Part shown: positions 63,937 to 64,000 of the stretch, piece after piece
Layout of the letters: each line of letters starts with the position of its first letter
How positions within the stretch are numbered: the stretch's first letter is position 1
DNA from: Phytophthora colocasiae
Taxonomy: Eukaryota; Oomycota; Peronosporomycetes; Peronosporales; Peronosporaceae
Assembly (NCBI GenBank): GCA_018806915.1
Contig: JAGKQI010000049.1
Location: 1,798,001 to 1,862,000, forward strand
Reading direction: 5' to 3'
Length of the DNA stretch: 64,000 nucleotides
Program-made: the position numbers and the translations under genes
The notes under the pieces: generated by a model
Told to the model about the DNA's origin: nothing
Seen by the model: the letters and a program-made list of their open reading frames with translations, nothing else
Databases searched by the model: none

Positions 63937-64000
63937 GTAAGTCAGCTACGAGTTGCTGAGGCTGGGGGACGAGCTAATAATTGGTGTTCTTGTGACTGTA

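Overview
The window looks like a chromosome piece from an oomycete, most probably a Phytophthora-type plant pathogen. Evidence is a Crinkler (CRN) effector gene with LFLAK-like and HVLVVVP-like motifs plus several broken CRN-type modules, Gypsy, Copia and PIF/Harbinger elements, flagellar genes (IFT80, CCDC113, a sperm-tail PG-rich repeat protein), and compact genes with introns of roughly 55-90 nt. The 5' splice site GTACGT recurs in at least eight genes (GPAT, TPR protein, EF-hand protein, membrane protein 38294, Ran, MFS carrier, PG-rich repeat protein, ANGEL-like). Species cannot be named from this sequence alone.

Layout. (1) 1-15.7 kb is a transposon- and effector-rich block. A decayed Copia element ends in an LTR that cuts into a secreted S33-type alpha/beta-hydrolase gene. 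The same gene is split by a Gypsy element (3569-11613, target duplication CAGTG), and one LTR of that element is itself split by an apparently complete PIF/Harbinger transposon (9239-11592, TSD TTA, two genes). The C-terminal half of the hydrolase resumes at 11619. Then follow a full-length CRN gene with a kinase-like C-terminus, a head-to-head CRN fragment, and a second, inverted and truncated hydrolase copy. (2) 15.9-18.2 kb holds a GPAT gene; 18.6-21.7 kb holds two broken CRN-like modules (nuclease-like and P-loop NTPase). (3) 22.3-26.8 kb is a dense housekeeping stretch: PP1 phosphatase, a TPR protein, CCDC113. (4) 26.8-29.2 kb is gene-poor, with a decayed SET/AWS methyltransferase and a small inverted-repeat element. 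(5) 29.2-64 kb is a compact housekeeping region: zinc finger-Nudix fusion, EF-hand protein, acidic KOW/Tudor-like zinc protein, RAB6, IFT80, a small membrane protein, an ERCC6L2-like SNF2 helicase, NOP10, Ran, an MFS carrier, a flagellar PG-repeat protein, ATP-citrate lyase, a SAM protein, CDT1, an amino-acid permease, tRNA-Arg(CCG), a secreted Cys-rich protein, a large repeat/coiled-coil protein, RPB11 and an ANGEL/CCR4-type nuclease running off the right end.

The housekeeping genes are packed tightly: several convergent pairs are separated by 1-125 bp and several divergent pairs share 175-430 bp of upstream DNA. Gene structures of spliced genes were derived by hand from reading-frame continuity, GT..AG sites and family similarity; exon coordinates are given in each entry. 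No functional system that is clearly new to biology was found. The strongest points are the three-layer nested insertion with exact target duplications, the intact Harbinger element, the CRN/hydrolase rearrangements, the Ran NKVE and PP1 GDYVDRA motif variants, and unusual domain combinations (zinc finger-Nudix; four-module coiled-coil protein).
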